From Lagopus muta (lineage: Eukaryota > Chordata > Aves > Galliformes > Phasianidae): a DNA stretch of 64,000 nt. Shown here piece by piece: positions 9,377-20,590 of this stretch; position 1 is the stretch's first letter, and every line of letters begins with the position of its first letter. The stretch is from assembly GCF_023343835.1 (NCBI RefSeq), contig NC_064449.1, positions 5,383,278 through 5,447,277 on the forward strand, read 5' to 3'. The translations under genes were made by a program, and so were the position numbers. Under the pieces are notes generated by a model. The model had not been told where the DNA came from. It did no database searches and was given only the letters and a program-made list of their open reading frames with translations.

Positions 9377-11380
9377 GCTCCTGCTGAGTGTAACTCATGT
9401 GCCATGGAACCCAACACCAGTATTCCATCAGTGGTGGTCCCATGTCAATGGGGAGTTGCTTTCCCCACCTGTCTCAGGCTCTTGGAAAGCATTACCTGGA
9501 GCTGGCTGTGCGCAGGGGCAGCACTACAGAACACACACGCCTCCTCCTGACAATCACAGCTCTTCCGAGTTCTTTTCTGTGAACATTCATCTGTGCTGGA
9601 GATCTCATTCAGCAAGGGAGGCTGAGGAGCCTGTGGGTGCTTATGTGGAAACATGGGCACATGCCAGCAAAGATGCTTGTTTAGTTGATGTGAAATTTCC
9701 CTGGTGTGTTTCTGCTAACACACACAAGGTTTGTGGGGTAAAAAACATTATCTGGGGACCTAGAACAACACACAGTGCTTGTGGTAGAAAATGGCCACCC
9801 AGACAACAGCTTGAGGACATCAAGGAAGAGATCTGACGAACAAAGATCTTCCTGTAAATTTCTGTAGGAATAAGAGTTAAATAGAGGGCTATCTACAGCA
9901 TCCTGTGTCAATCAAATGCAGTAACTTGTGCAAATCTGGGACCAGATACCACGGCATGTCAGAGTCTGGGCAAGGATTAGTCAGAAAGTGCTTATAAAGA
10001 CCTAACGTTTTGCTTTGGACGCGCTTTTGTAGCACGAAATTACATATGGAGTGTTTTATCCCTGGATAACTGGATACTATTTGGAAGCAGGGGAAGGCAG
10101 TGCAATACTTCTAGGGAAGAAGAAGGGAATTGTAATTTAAATGTCCCCCCAAGAGAAAGTGACTTCACAGAAGCCATCCTCCTGGAGCAGAAGAGGTTGA
10201 GGAGCCCCTCCTGAGGGCTGGGCAGCAGAACACCTGCAGGCACTTGTAGCCCTCAGCATCTTTCCTGCCTTTTCCACCATCAGTCCCTAAGCAAGGTCTC
10301 TGAGTCTCCTGCACACTGCCCTGCGGAGCCACTGCCTGCAATGCTGCGCTGCCTCTTTCCTTCCTTGCAGGGAATCGGGGCAGAGAAACAGGGAAACGGA
10401 TCTTCAGTGACGTAAATGCTGCAGATCTCAGGAATAACCCAGGCTCTTTCATAGCTTTTCTAAACATTACATTCCCTCGTGGATGATCCCTGTGGTTGTT
10501 TTCCTTGTGAGATGCCGAATGTTGACATTTTCAGCTCTGTGGTGGGCTGTGTGCTGAGAGACCTGCTCCGATCGATCCTACGGTTTCACCACGATGTGGC
10601 AGATTGCTCTGAGGGATCCGTGTCAGATATTTTAGGGAAGTTGCTGCTAACATTGCCACGAATACAGTTTCTCTTTGCATCGCACAAATCCCGCCCCACA
10701 CGGAACGAGCGAAGCAGTGCCAGAGATCTCCAGGGCTGCTGCATGCGGCGATGGAGCGGAGGCAGGAGGATCCCAAGGATCTGCAGGGCAGCAGCCTCCA
10801 CTGCCCGGAGCTCTGCACAGCATTGGTGAGCGCTGCACTGTCACACTGTGCAGACAGAACACGGTGCAGGTGGCACTGGCAATGCACGGCACTGCACCAC
10901 TGCACTTTGCTGCTGTTGCAGTGGAGGTTCTGCAGTCAGTTTGCCCCAGCTGCACTGGCCCTGGGCACCACCTCCCCCAGCATGGCCAACCCCAGGAAGC
11001 ACAGCTCTCTTCTTCTTCAGGAGCAACTCTGGAGGCAGTTTAATAGATTCCAGCATAAGAGCTTCATTCTCATCAGTTCACAAACTTGTTAATTCATTAC
11101 TGATTTAACCCAAGACCTACTGGGTGGAAGTCTTCTGGTCTATCCTCTTGGACACTCCCATACCCAGAGGGACGCACTGGGTGCTGGGCTGCAGACTTGC
11201 TCAGAAGAGCTGACTGCAGTGAGCCTGGTGTCTCTAAACCATACTCGCTTCAGTTGTGTTTTGTAGAAAGGGAGGAAAAAAACCCTAAATATTTTCCCTG
11301 GGATAAGCCCCCGTGTTAGAGCCACGTCCCCTTCGTGCTGTTGCACATGGGCTGATATTTAAGGCAGGGGCTGACTGTAT
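9377..11380. other. Unique non-coding stretch, nothing assigned
   Basis: Mixed unique DNA. The part at 9900-10070 is AT-richer with TTACATATGG; 10470-11050 is GC-rich with scattered CpGs and CAGC words that open long frames on both strands. Those overlapping frames (up to 145 codons) show no recognisable protein. No transposon recognised. Confidence 0.5.
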
Positions 11381-11384
11381 AACC

Positions 11385-11860
11385 CGGTGCCTGTGGGATT
11401 AAAAAAAATAAAAACCATATAGTCTCCATGGAAATGGAGGCCATATCTTTTGAAAACTGTATCAGAGCTCTCTATCCTCTCCCCTTTATCATTGTATTTT
11501 AACCTACCAGCTGCATATTTAAGAGCAGAGCTTGCAAGATGATCTTACCCTTTTTTATTATTTTCCCTCATGTGTTAAGGGAGGGAATACTGACAGGGAC
11601 AAGTGACAGCTCGCTAATTATTCCCTTACTGCCACTGCTGTTCTTGTTTTGGACGTGTTGCTCATTTTCCTCTGCTCTTCGCACTGAATAATGCATGGGT
11701 CCCTATCAGTATTCATGCGGTACCTTCGGGAACTGCCAGCCTAACTAGCTGATAACTGATTCAGTTTGTAACCGGTGCCTTTGGGAGTTGCAAGGAAAAG
11801 TAGCCAAGAACAAATTTAACACTTCTTTCTCATTGCTTTAGAACATCAAGGAGAGGTACA
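11385..11860. promoter_or_regulatory. Candidate conserved block with TALE and homeodomain words
   Basis: Repeat-free AT-rich DNA. Two TGACAG words (11591-11596 and 11604-11609), the MEIS/PREP/TGIF core, stand 13 bp apart and are followed by TAATTA at 11615-11620. This is a typical TALE plus HOX-type layout. Other words are GCATATTTAAG near 11512, TGAATAATGCATGGG near 11685 and AACTAGCTGATAACTGATTC near 11743-11762. Inference: enhancer. Confidence 0.42.
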
Positions 11861-11914
11861 GGAGGACCGCGCATGAAATACATTTGTTGCCTGAAGCTGT
11901 TGGAAGTACATAAC

Positions 11915-12330
11915 TAAAGCGAGCGAGTTTAACCCAGCGCAGCGCGGCGCGGGAGGTCAGCGGGCGATCCAGATGGGAGCAGCCGGGGGGAGAGGGCGAG
12001 GAATCGGCTCCGTCGGAGCAGTTGTGCTCAGCAGATGCCCTCTCTAGGTTTCGCAGGGAGGTGCCAAGAAAAGCCACCCTGGAGCCATCTGTACTTTGCA
12101 GTCAGAAATAGTGCAAGCCTGGTGCGCGCGGCAGTGCGGCTCGGTGCCATCAGTTGCTATCGTGGTGCTATGAGCACATCGGAGCAGTGACCGTGCTGCA
12201 GCCGGGAGCAAGACAGGATCACGCTGCTTAGCACCCGGCGCATCACCAGGGCCGACCCCAGCACCCGTGAAGCAGAGGCCAGCCTGGTACAGCAAGGTCT
12301 GCGCTCGTGGCAAGCGAGCCTCGGGAGCAC
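11915..12330. promoter_or_regulatory. CpG-rich stretch
   Basis: CpGs cluster strongly, for example GCGCAGCGCGGCGCGGGAGG near 11937-11956 and GGTGCGCGCGGCAGTGCGGC near 12121-12140. It directly follows an AT-rich candidate enhancer. It could be an unmethylated CpG element, an orphan promoter or a GC-rich enhancer. No TATA box, coding frame or firm splice donor is evident. Confidence 0.4.
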
Positions 12331-14640
12331 CCCTCATCCCATATGGAGAACGTGGATGGGTAGAAGAAATCTCTTCTCTTCCTCAGTTATATCCAACTGT
12401 GAGCAGGAAGAAAGGGAAAGCAAAGTTGGGCATTTTCATGTATGCTGCATTTGTTAAAGGTGAATAGATGTTCCATGTATGACTTGAAACACACGTTGCC
12501 CTGACCTGCTGGCGGGGAGGCCTGGACCAGCGCTGCTGAGAGCGGTTATTCCCTCTGCACATGGATGAAAAACTGCGCAGAGCGGTTGCTGAATATTCTT
12601 GCCTGAGCTTTTCATCTGACATGTGTCAGATGGTGTGACCTCAGCCACCCTGAAGGGCATGGCCTTAGCCACCATAGTCACAGCTTCATTCCTCTCCAAG
12701 TATATCTATAGACACATACATATATTTAAACTAATGCCATAGAGGAAGATAGGCGCAGGGTTTTGGGTTGCATCAAAGCTGTCAGATGTGTTTTTAAAGG
12801 AGCTGAATGCAGACAGGGACCTTGCAAGTGTCTGTTGTGCCTTGTGCAATGGACAAAGCTTCAAGCACGAAAGTTTAAAAGTCCTTCTTAGAGCTTGCAC
12901 CAGGAATTATTTCACTAGTTCAATCAACATGAACTTTGTTGAGAATGTTTAAAAGTTCCTCTAACCCACGAAGACCATCCAGCCAAATGCTGGACAGGAG
13001 ATGAAGTTTTCTTCACAAAGGATTCCAGGAGCCACAAGCACAAGTTGAGCTGGAAAACTGCTGAGCTTGTGGGGAGATAGGGGTGCAGGCAGAAGGGGCA
13101 GGAGGGGCTGCACTCAGAGGCACTCATGATTCAAACAGAGCTGTTAGGGTTTTGTAAGTCTCCACTGTTCCCATCAGAGACTTTTCTGCACGGTTGTACA
13201 CACATGTGAGCAGCAGGAGGGAGATCCGCTGGCCACATTGGGAAGTACGCAGATCCTTGGGAAATCCTCAGTACTTAATGGTAGGGATCTGCCCTGTCAG
13301 CCCTTCCAGAGGTGTGCAGACAAGGTGTTTGTTGACAGTTAACAACCCGAGGGGAAAAATGAAATGAACCTCTGTCTTCTTCCAAGTTGTGCAGAAGTTG
13401 ACAGCAGTTTGTGTTCAGTCTGCTGAAACCCAGTGCCAGTAAGACAAAATTAGTGACATCTTTTAAAAGGTAGGAGGGCAGAGCTATGCTGGAGAAGTTT
13501 GGCTCCAGCTGCAGCGTGCATTGTTAGCATGGCAGTATCACTTGTGCTCCTCTTGCAGGAAACAGTTTTCCCTAACACAGCCACAGCCTTGGAAATACAT
13601 TCAGCAGTGTGTGTGGTGCCACTGGGGAGCTCAGGAGACAAGGCAAAAAGCCTCGAGATACTGCATGTCAGTCTATCTCTCACTGTAATTATCTTTATTG
13701 ATTGGAGAATCATTTACATTTCCATATCTCTGAGTTACCTGTTAGCACGACTGTTTAGATGTGTTCGTGGATCAGATTTCAAGAGATTTAATCCCAGGGA
13801 AAGAATGTCTTGTTAGGTGTGAACTGTATGCAGATCTCAGAAGAGAGGGGATGGGGCTTTATGGCGAGAAATGATGCCAGAACGCTGTCACTGGAGGGAG
13901 AAGAGAGGAAGCGGCTGTGTCAGCAAAGCCATTTTTCACAGCATCCCCAACACCCAGCAATGCCCCTTGTGGACTTCCTCTATTTAGAAGAGCTTAATAT
14001 TTACTCAAAATAAAATAAAGAGCAGAAAGACATAAGGACACAGAGCCACCAAACCAGAAATTCTTCCTTCCTGTAGGCTTGCATTGTGTCCGGCGGGGAT
14101 AGCTCTTGCTGCAGACAGAAATACCAGCTGAACTAAAGCTTGGGAGCAGCTGAGAATGGCTCCTCCAAGTGCACTCTCCCCTGACCCTTGCTTCCTTCTG
14201 CCGATGGGAATCCTGCTTTTTTCCTACATGGCTACCCAGCCTGCTGGTGGGGACGTGGAGTGTCTATGGGAAGGGAGGGCAGTGCAGGACCAGCTCCGGG
14301 CGCACACCCATGGGCTGCTGGCTGCTGGACACCCCAACCTCAGCTTCTGTCTCCCCCAGGTTGGCCTCGTGCTGCTGCCTGCTCAGCCTCCATGAGCCCA
14401 GACGCAGAATCCGAGCTTTAAAATGGATGTTTTTCACATTAAAGAGCTACACAAACATTTTATTTCCCATTTGTGGCCCTTTTGCAAACAGCGTAGAATC
14501 CGCTCTTTCCTGCGGAAGATTTGTGTCCGAGGGAGCTCCCAGGCTAACATAAAGCTGCCCGTACTTCCAAGAGGCCTCTCTGGTAAGCTCTTATTTCTTG
14601 GATTCCTTCCCAAAATGAGGCAGTATCACTTATGGGAAGC
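12330..14640. other. Unique non-coding stretch
   Basis: No gene or repeat family recognised. A small AT-rich segment with TAATTATCTTTATTGATTGG lies near 13686-13705, and a T-box half-site AGGTGTGA lies at 13815-13822. GC-rich parts around 14150-14420 open frames that are not protein-like. Confidence 0.5.
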
Positions 14641-14880
14641 GGCAAACAGAAGTGATACGAAGCACTGAGAAAGGCTTCCAGTTTCAGCAGAGGCACAAGT
14701 GTCATCTCTCTGCAGAAATATCAATTATACTTCCTGTACAGCTAATGAGATAGCAGTTGGCAAACATTAGCAGGTAAACAGTCAGACACGGCAGAGCACA
14801 CCGTTTGGGTTTCTTGAATTAAATTTTCCCATTATTTAAGTGTCCCTGAGCTCTGTGTCCGCTGGCATGCCCAGATAAAG
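14640..14880. promoter_or_regulatory. Weak candidate AT-rich block
   Basis: AT-rich repeat-free segment with ATATCAATTATACTTCC near 14717, GCTAATGAGATAGCAGTTGG near 14741 and GAATTAAATTTTCCC near 14816. The CNE-like character is weaker than in neighbouring blocks. Confidence 0.22.
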
Positions 14881-15094
14881 AGCCCACGATGATGAGCCAT
14901 GCAATGCACAAAGCAGCCCCTTCCTCCTCAGGTCCTGCCCAGACCAGGGCTCCTCCCATGGGCTGTATGCATTGCTGCTCAGCCCCGTACAGCATTAGTG
15001 CTTGGTTTTGGGGCTCAGGAGGGCAGCAGCAGAGCCCCACTGTGAGGTTCCAGTGCTGCAGCAGCCTGTGTGAGAGAGCAGCTTAACCCTAAAC

Positions 15095-15335
15095 ACGGCT
15101 ATCTCACATCATAAGGGCTTCCTTTGCTCATTTTTACTGCTCTGCTCTTTTTTTTGAAGAATAAGAGAGTAAATCTGATTCAGAGTTATTATTAATCCCA
15201 TATGCAGCTTATGAGGAGAGGAAAAAGCAGTAATTAAATGCAGTCATAAGTTAAAAGAATTGAACGCTTGCCTTTTTCTTGCCCAATATCTGGCGAGTGC
15301 CATGTATTTACTCAGTCATCTGCTGAACCAGAGGC
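15095..15335. promoter_or_regulatory. Candidate AT-rich regulatory block
   Basis: Repeat-free AT-rich DNA with TTATTATTAATCCCATATGC near 15186-15205 and GTAATTAAATGCAGTC near 15230-15245. The GC-rich stretch 14880-15095 before it is unremarkable. Confidence 0.33.
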
Positions 15336-15471
15336 TTTCAAAGCTGCCTGTGTTCCCCATGGAGAGCACCCCACTCCCCACAGGTGACCTCTGGGACACA
15401 GACACAGTGGGATTCCATGGGACGCCCTAATTTCTCAAGATTGCTGCATGCAATGGATGGATGCTGAATGC

Positions 15472-15568
15472 ATGGGGCCCTGGGCAGCCTGAACTGATGT
15501 GGGGCACCCAGCCTGCAGCAGGGGGTTGGATGATCTTTAAGTTCTTCTCCAACCTAAGCCATACTGTG
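15472..15568 (+). mobile_element. Short CR1 LINE 3' fragment
   Basis: About 97 bp match the CR1 end: GGGGCCCTGGGCAGCCTGAA, GCAGGGGGTTGGATGATC, TTTAAGTTCTTCTCCAACCT, then a decayed terminal ATACTGTGAA. Strongly truncated at the 5' end. Confidence 0.88.
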
Positions 15569-16121
15569 AACTTAGATGCCCAAATCCCTTCCCATAAAGC
15601 CTCTCCCACAGCCCTGTGGGATCCGTGCCCTTTCACTTACATGCATTTCACCTGCAAAGAGCCGGACAGGAGGAGGTCCTACACAATTTAAAAGCCAGCT
15701 GCCAGGCCATAGAAGGTCTATAGATATATAGATCTTCACCTGGAGGAGAAAGTTTTTGCTCGTTATCCATTGGAGCTCCTTTCCTGCAGCATTCCTCCGA
15801 GAACATTTGGAGACTATCTTTCTAGACAGAGCGCGTGGGAGCTGTTTGGAAAAAAGGCTGAGGTTAACAGTAAGGTGTGGGCACAGCCATCCGTGTGGGG
15901 CCAGGTGCAGTGCTCCCCTCTGCCCACAGCTCTGGTGGCTCTGCGTTCCCACCCATCCCTCCTTCCCCTCTCTCTTGTTATTCCCTCCATCCAGAGGATC
16001 ATTTTTCAGACAGCCCCAGCGCTTTGCCCTGCAGTCAGACTATTTAGTCTGGTTTTGGTGACCCTGTCTGACTGCTCAAGAATAAGCTCTCAGGTTTCTC
16101 TTTTCTCTGCAATCACTACAA
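15569..16121. other. Unique non-coding stretch
   Basis: Mixed unique DNA with a TATAGATATATAGATC simple stretch near 15718-15733 and pyrimidine-rich parts after 15950. Nothing is recognised. Confidence 0.5.
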
Positions 16122-16139
16122 TTTTTTTTTTTTTTTTTT
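16122..16139 (+). repeat. Poly-T run (18)
   Basis: Uninterrupted T run. No retrotransposed sequence is recognised on either side, so it is treated as a simple repeat and not as the tail of a minus-strand insert. Confidence 0.9.
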
Positions 16140-16214
16140 AAACAAATACATACCTTTGAGCCTCAGCCTTTCAGAAGGACTTAAGGTGGACCAATTCTCC
16201 TTCCTCTGTGCAAA

Positions 16215-16560
16215 GAGAAACGCTCAGAATAGCGCTGGGATTTGCATTCCTTTGCAATTGTGCTATGTGGAGTGCAAGGTTACCTTCCCTTATTAGTCAT
16301 TGTGGAGTGGCCATTCAGAACTAGCATTTATAAATATATAAGTTTAGGGATACCTATGTTCTGTACACAGGCAGTACTGATCTCCAAGCCTTGCAGCGAA
16401 GACGCCTCTAGAATTTTCTTTCAAAAAGTGATGCTGTAACTTTTGGTTTGACTAACGTGTGCTGAAAAAGCTCGTTGTGCTTTAAACGTTAATTCCAAAA
16501 GCTTTAAGGAAAAAAAAAATAATAATAATACTTCCCATAAGCTCTCTTCTTTGTGCTGCT
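16215..16560. promoter_or_regulatory. Candidate block with octamer
   Basis: Holds a perfect octamer ATTTGCAT at 16240-16247 directly followed by CCTTTGCAATTG. An AT-rich GCATTTATAAATATATAAG lies near 16325, and TTTAAACGTTAATTCC near 16481. A short (AAT)n stretch sits at about 16519-16530. Confidence 0.36.
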
Positions 16561-17010
16561 CAAGCATTGTCTGTAGCCCCTATTGAGGGTTCACTTTGTG
16601 CATCTGCATTGTGCGCTCTGTGCGGAGTCAGCAGAAAGCGCTCCTGCTCAGGATGGATGGCGATGGCTGCTCACCAGTTCATTGTGCTTTAATTACTCTA
16701 CGCAAGTCGAAGTCGCTGGTCGCTCATCATGGGCTTCGCGTTTCAGACGCCGTTAAACTCCTGCTTCTAAAGCAAATTGGGTGTAAGTGCCCTTCATCCA
16801 CCAAGTGGTGGGCAAGGCATGGGGGTGGGGGCGCGCAGGTACGTGTTAACAACCCACAGTGCTTTTGCAGAGGGCCTTGCTGGGAAAAGAAAGTAGCAGA
16901 AAAGAGACTTGAAGGAATTCCGAGCCTTTTTGGTGAAGCCCAGCCTGCTCCCTTGCCCCTCACAGAGCCCGTCGTGTGGAGCAGCCTCCAGCTATGACAA
17001 TAAACACCTC
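16560..17010. other. Mixed stretch with CpG-retaining segment
   Basis: The segment TTTAATTACTCTACGCAAGT with following CGAAGTCGCTGGTCGC near 16688-16725 keeps many CpGs beside a homeodomain word. It may belong to the neighbouring candidate blocks. The rest is GC-rich unique DNA with no gene. Confidence 0.35.
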
Positions 17011-17014
17011 TGCT

Positions 17015-17200
17015 GCAACCTGCCTCTCATTTGCATATTAGCAGCCTTAATTTTGATGAAATATGCAAATGTATGCAAAATGAAATTCATCTCATAATGA
17101 CACGAGGCGATTAAACAATTTTTATGCTTAAATATTCTGTTTAATGAAATCAAACAGACCCATGCGTGTGACAAATTTGCCTCAGCATGGAGAAATTAGA
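17015..17200. promoter_or_regulatory. Candidate enhancer with three POU octamer-type sites
   Basis: Three octamer-like words lie within 52 bp: ATTTGCATA at 17029-17037, ATGCAAAT at 17063-17070 and ATGCAAAA at 17073-17080. They are joined by CCTTAATTTTGATG and followed by CGATTAAACAATTTTTATGC at about 17108-17127. The block is sharply AT-rich against GC-rich flanks. Known: POU proteins bind such sites and often work with homeodomain or SOX partners. Inference: a developmental, possibly neural, enhancer. Confidence 0.5.
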
Positions 17201-18105
17201 GGATATCAAAAAACCAACACAGAATTCCAAACGCAGGATGAGCTGCACCAGGCATTGCCATCACCTTTGGAGTGCAAGGTGGTCAGTGGCCAAATGAACT
17301 GGAGTGGTGAGGCGCTTTGCTTCACAGCCTCCAAAGAAATGCCATTCTCTGTCTGTCTTTTATTTATGTTCCCAGTGTTACATCTGGAGGTGCTGCTGGA
17401 GGATGTGTGTGGATGGGGCACCTCGAGCTGCTCTGGATGTGAGGAGTTGGCTGTGAGATTGCACCATCCTCACACCAACCTCTCCATCTTCCTAAGTGCA
17501 GAAAGTGTGAAGAGGTATTTTTCTGTGCAACTGCTGGGGAATGTGTTTATTTCCATCAGCATGGACTGCACCCCATCTTCCTCACTCCTTTCCTCCTTCT
17601 CCAATAAAGGCTTTCTCCCCTGTCCCTCCCATGCCAGCAGCGCTGGTGCTGCTATGGCCCTGAGGATGCTGCAGGGCAGTGCAGGAGCTGCTATCTCTGC
17701 AGGCTGCATGGAGCCAGCAGCACAGTGCAGGGCTGGGGGAGCAGCACGCGAGGCCATTATCTCCCAGCATTTCATTTCAGTTTTACTCTACATCCATCAA
17801 GCCCGTGGATTTCTAAGGCACATAAAAGGTGACAGTGATGTTAGCCATGGGGAAGTAACCTACTTTTCGAGGAGAAGGAACTAGTTAGGGATTATTTCCA
17901 GCTTGGTGGCCTGCTCCTCCTCTTCTCCTTGTGCATAGGGACAGAAGTGGCCATTCCTCCTGTGGAGGTCTGGGCCCAGTGCTGGGAAATGCAAACCCCA
18001 TCCCAGGGAAGTGCTGGCTGTAGCTCTGATGGCTGTGCTGACCTCAGCTGCGACATGTGGGCTGATAATGCTGATAGCTTGTCCAGATGTCACCGCGTTC
18101 CCTTC
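17200..18105. other. Unique stretch, with a long chance open frame
   Basis: A 246-codon frame (17144-17884, plus) spans from the AT-rich octamer block into GC-rich DNA. Its predicted protein has no recognisable domain and changes composition at the block edge. I regard it as chance. Confidence 0.5.
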
Positions 18106-18109
18106 GGTT

Positions 18110-18280
18110 CTGATATGGCAAAACCAAGGTAATTTAATATTAGTCCTATGCACACTCCTGCTTATTTTTTTTCCGTGGACTGGTTTTATTACATGTAACT
18201 TTTGAAAAGACATTGCTGCTGATGATTTTCCCATGTTCCAATTAATGTTGTTTTGCTGAATAATAGGCGAATCTGTAACA
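18110..18280. promoter_or_regulatory. Weak candidate AT-rich block
   Basis: Contains AAGGTAATTTAATATTAGTC near 18126-18145 and CCAATTAATGTTGTTTTGC near 18238-18256. No repeat recognised. Confidence 0.25.
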
Positions 18281-19402
18281 GATCTCACTGCTTTCTAGAC
18301 CCAGAGGTGCTAAAGGACTCTTGGGTCACCTCATGAGTTTGCACCCTAAGATATATTTTACAAATACCCAGTCTGTGTTTTTATTTGTGCTTTTGTTTTG
18401 TTTTTCACACAGCTAGAACACACAACAAAAGTTTCTATTGCTTCCCTCGGGTATCTGACAAAACCTTCTGTCAGGAGAAATAAAAACAAGCAATGCTTCA
18501 CTTATGCTCAGGTTCAATTCTTTATGCTGCAGCGGAGGATGCATGTGGCACTCTTCCTGCCCCTCTGCCTGTGCCCAGAGGAGCTGGCATGGTGCATGGT
18601 GGATCTTGGATGTCTCCAAGTGCTCTTGGTGCCCCGGAGGAGCCCGGATGGGTGCTCGGTGCCCAGCTTTGCTGCAGTCACTGATAGAGCAGCTGCATTT
18701 CCATGGCCTGAAGTGATACCGCCGCTGGAAATAATCTTTCCTTTCATCCTTCACTGCAGACTCATCCCAAATCTCTTTTGCTTCTTCCCTTGTAACCTCA
18801 TCCAGATTTTGATATTTCCTCCCTTACATCTCAACCATGTCAGCTGCACTGGTCCCAGCTATGTTTCTCTTGGTCACATTCTGCATTTTCCTAATTCTTC
18901 CAAGTTCCACTTCTGTTTCTGCTGGTATATTTGCAACTTATCCCAGCTGGGTCTCCTCTGTAACATTACCCATAAGGTGTCCATTCATCTCCTAAGCCCC
19001 AGTGGTGCTCAGGAGCAAACCTTGCTCTGGTGACCATCAGCGCCCACCCTTCCCTCCCCAGAATGCAGCTCTGGGGCTCCTGGTGCCTGCAAGCAAAGCA
19101 GGAGGGGGTGTGCAGCCCCCAGGGCTTCTGCATCTGGAAATGCAATTGCTGCCTCCCGGCTCACGGTCTCACCTTCAGCACCGCCCTCTGGTTCTGGCCT
19201 CATCCTCCCTTGAGCAGCGTGTCCCCGACTTCCCCTCCTGTCATGGGGTAATGGATGATTCTAGGGAGTAGCTGACTCCAGCTGCCTGGTTTTGCTCTGT
19301 GAGCTCATTCCCATAGTCTGGACCTGCGGAGGCACGTGTGTTGCTATCAAAGTGGCCCTGATATGATGCGTGTCCTGATGGACCAAGGGCATGCCAGGGA
19401 GT
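18280..19402. other. Unique non-coding stretch
   Basis: T-rich to about 18420, then GC-rich. A 211-codon plus-strand frame (18398-19033) is rich in Phe, Leu, Cys and Ser, as expected from pyrimidine-rich DNA, and has no recognisable motif. No transposon is seen. Confidence 0.5.
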
Positions 19403-19548
19403 GACCTTGCTGTGCCAAGCCAGGCTGCATTGAGCCAAGCCACACCACACTGTGCTGTGCCATGCCTTGCTGTGCTGAGCCACATGGAGCCATGCCGTGC
19501 CGTGTTACACTGTGCCATGCTATGCCATGCAGAGCTGTGCAGCACTGA
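19403..19548. repeat. Degenerate CTGTG-type pentanucleotide repeat
   Basis: The sequence breaks into 5-bp units such as CTGTG, CCATG, CCGTG and CTGAG for about 145 bp. On the minus strand it reads as a protein rich in His, Ser, Trp and Ala with a 5-residue period, which explains the long minus-strand frame here. Related shorter tracts occur near 34000 and 51245. Confidence 0.8.
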
Positions 19549-20034
19549 ACAAAGCCTGGTTAAGGACAGGGAGGAGCTGTAGGGGCATTTTTGGCACATT
19601 CTTCCCTGAGCTATGGGACCCCAACACTGAGCTCTGGGTGATCCCCTGCAGCCCCAGCAAGGGGAGGGCTTGTGCTGCCCCTGCCCCATCCCCACGCCCC
19701 GATGGCCCCGTGTGAGGCTCCTTCCCCGCCTGCCAAAGATTACACAGCGCTCGGGGCCTCGAGCTGCAGCGCCGGAGCACGGACCCCTGCCAGGCCTCAT
19801 AGCACAGCCATGATGTAAGAGGAGAAAGTCAGCAGAACCCCCACCGCTCGCTGCGCGGCAGCGTTAACCCTTGGAGAAGGGGGGTGGAGGGGACCTGGGG
19901 CACCCCCATGGCCGTGGTGCACCGAGGGCTCCCTGCTCCTAGTGCCCGACTGGCAGCTCTCGGTGCTGACCCTGTGCTCAGCCCATCCACGGTGCATAAA
20001 TCACTGCAAGGCAACAGGTCACCCGCTGGGAAGT
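19549..20034. other. GC-rich unique stretch with moderate CpG
   Basis: CpGs are fairly frequent around 19690-19870 (for example CAGCGCTCGGGGCCTCGAGC near 19745-19764), though less dense than at 29865-30260. No promoter architecture or coding frame recognised. Confidence 0.4.
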
Positions 20035-20325
20035 CCTCGCGGTATCCGAGAAAGTTTATGAACTTTCGCAGCATAAAATGAATGTGACATTTCCTCACGG
20101 TGATGAATGTTCATCAGAAATGACTCGATCCAAACAACCTTGTGCTACAAAGCCATCGGGCCATGAAAGCCTGGTGACAAAATAATCTCCTTTAAGCGTG
20201 GCTGTGCTGGAATTAGGGCTGATTGCAATCATACGGCTTCATATTGTGACTTTGTTACATTCCCATTATTTTGACAATCCGCTGCATATTTGCAGTATTT
20301 CACTCTGGATGAGTATCCTCACACA
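20035..20325. promoter_or_regulatory. Candidate conserved block with inverted repeat
   Basis: Repeat-free AT-rich DNA keeping several CpGs. It holds TGATGAATGTTCATCA (20101-20116, 7-bp arms around TG) and TGTGACTTTGTTACA at 20245-20259. A 15-mer differing by one base occurs at 20640-20654. GCATATTTGCAGTATTTC lies near 20284. Confidence 0.42.
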
Positions 20326-20590
20326 GTGAGGCGTGTACAACTGCTGTGTCCATTTCTTTCTGTGTCGGTTCAGCTTGATCAAGAATAGCCGATGTGCTGT
20401 GTTCTTTCCTTGCTTCACTCTTCAGGTTTGCATTTTGGGCCAATGGAAAAGACATGAGGAATGTTCCTGGGCTGCACCACAGCACCTGAGTGTGGGGCTG
20501 GGGGTGGTGGGAACGGTCCTGTTCCTGCACCAGGAACTTTTCCTTCAGGGACCAGCCAAGCAACGCCTAAATAAATAGGCAAATGCACTT
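20325..20590. other. Unique spacer
   Basis: GC-rich unique DNA between two candidate blocks; nothing recognised. Confidence 0.5.

Noticed and set aside
17144..17884. 246-codon plus-strand open frame
   Set aside because: Runs from an AT-rich octamer block into unrelated GC-rich DNA with a sharp change of composition; no domain or splice context recognised.
18398..19033. 211-codon plus-strand open frame
   Set aside because: Phe/Leu/Cys/Ser-rich product of pyrimidine-rich DNA, with no protein motif.
19261..19800. His/Trp/Ser repeat protein on the minus strand
   Set aside because: Its repeat section is the reading of the CTGTG pentamer tract.
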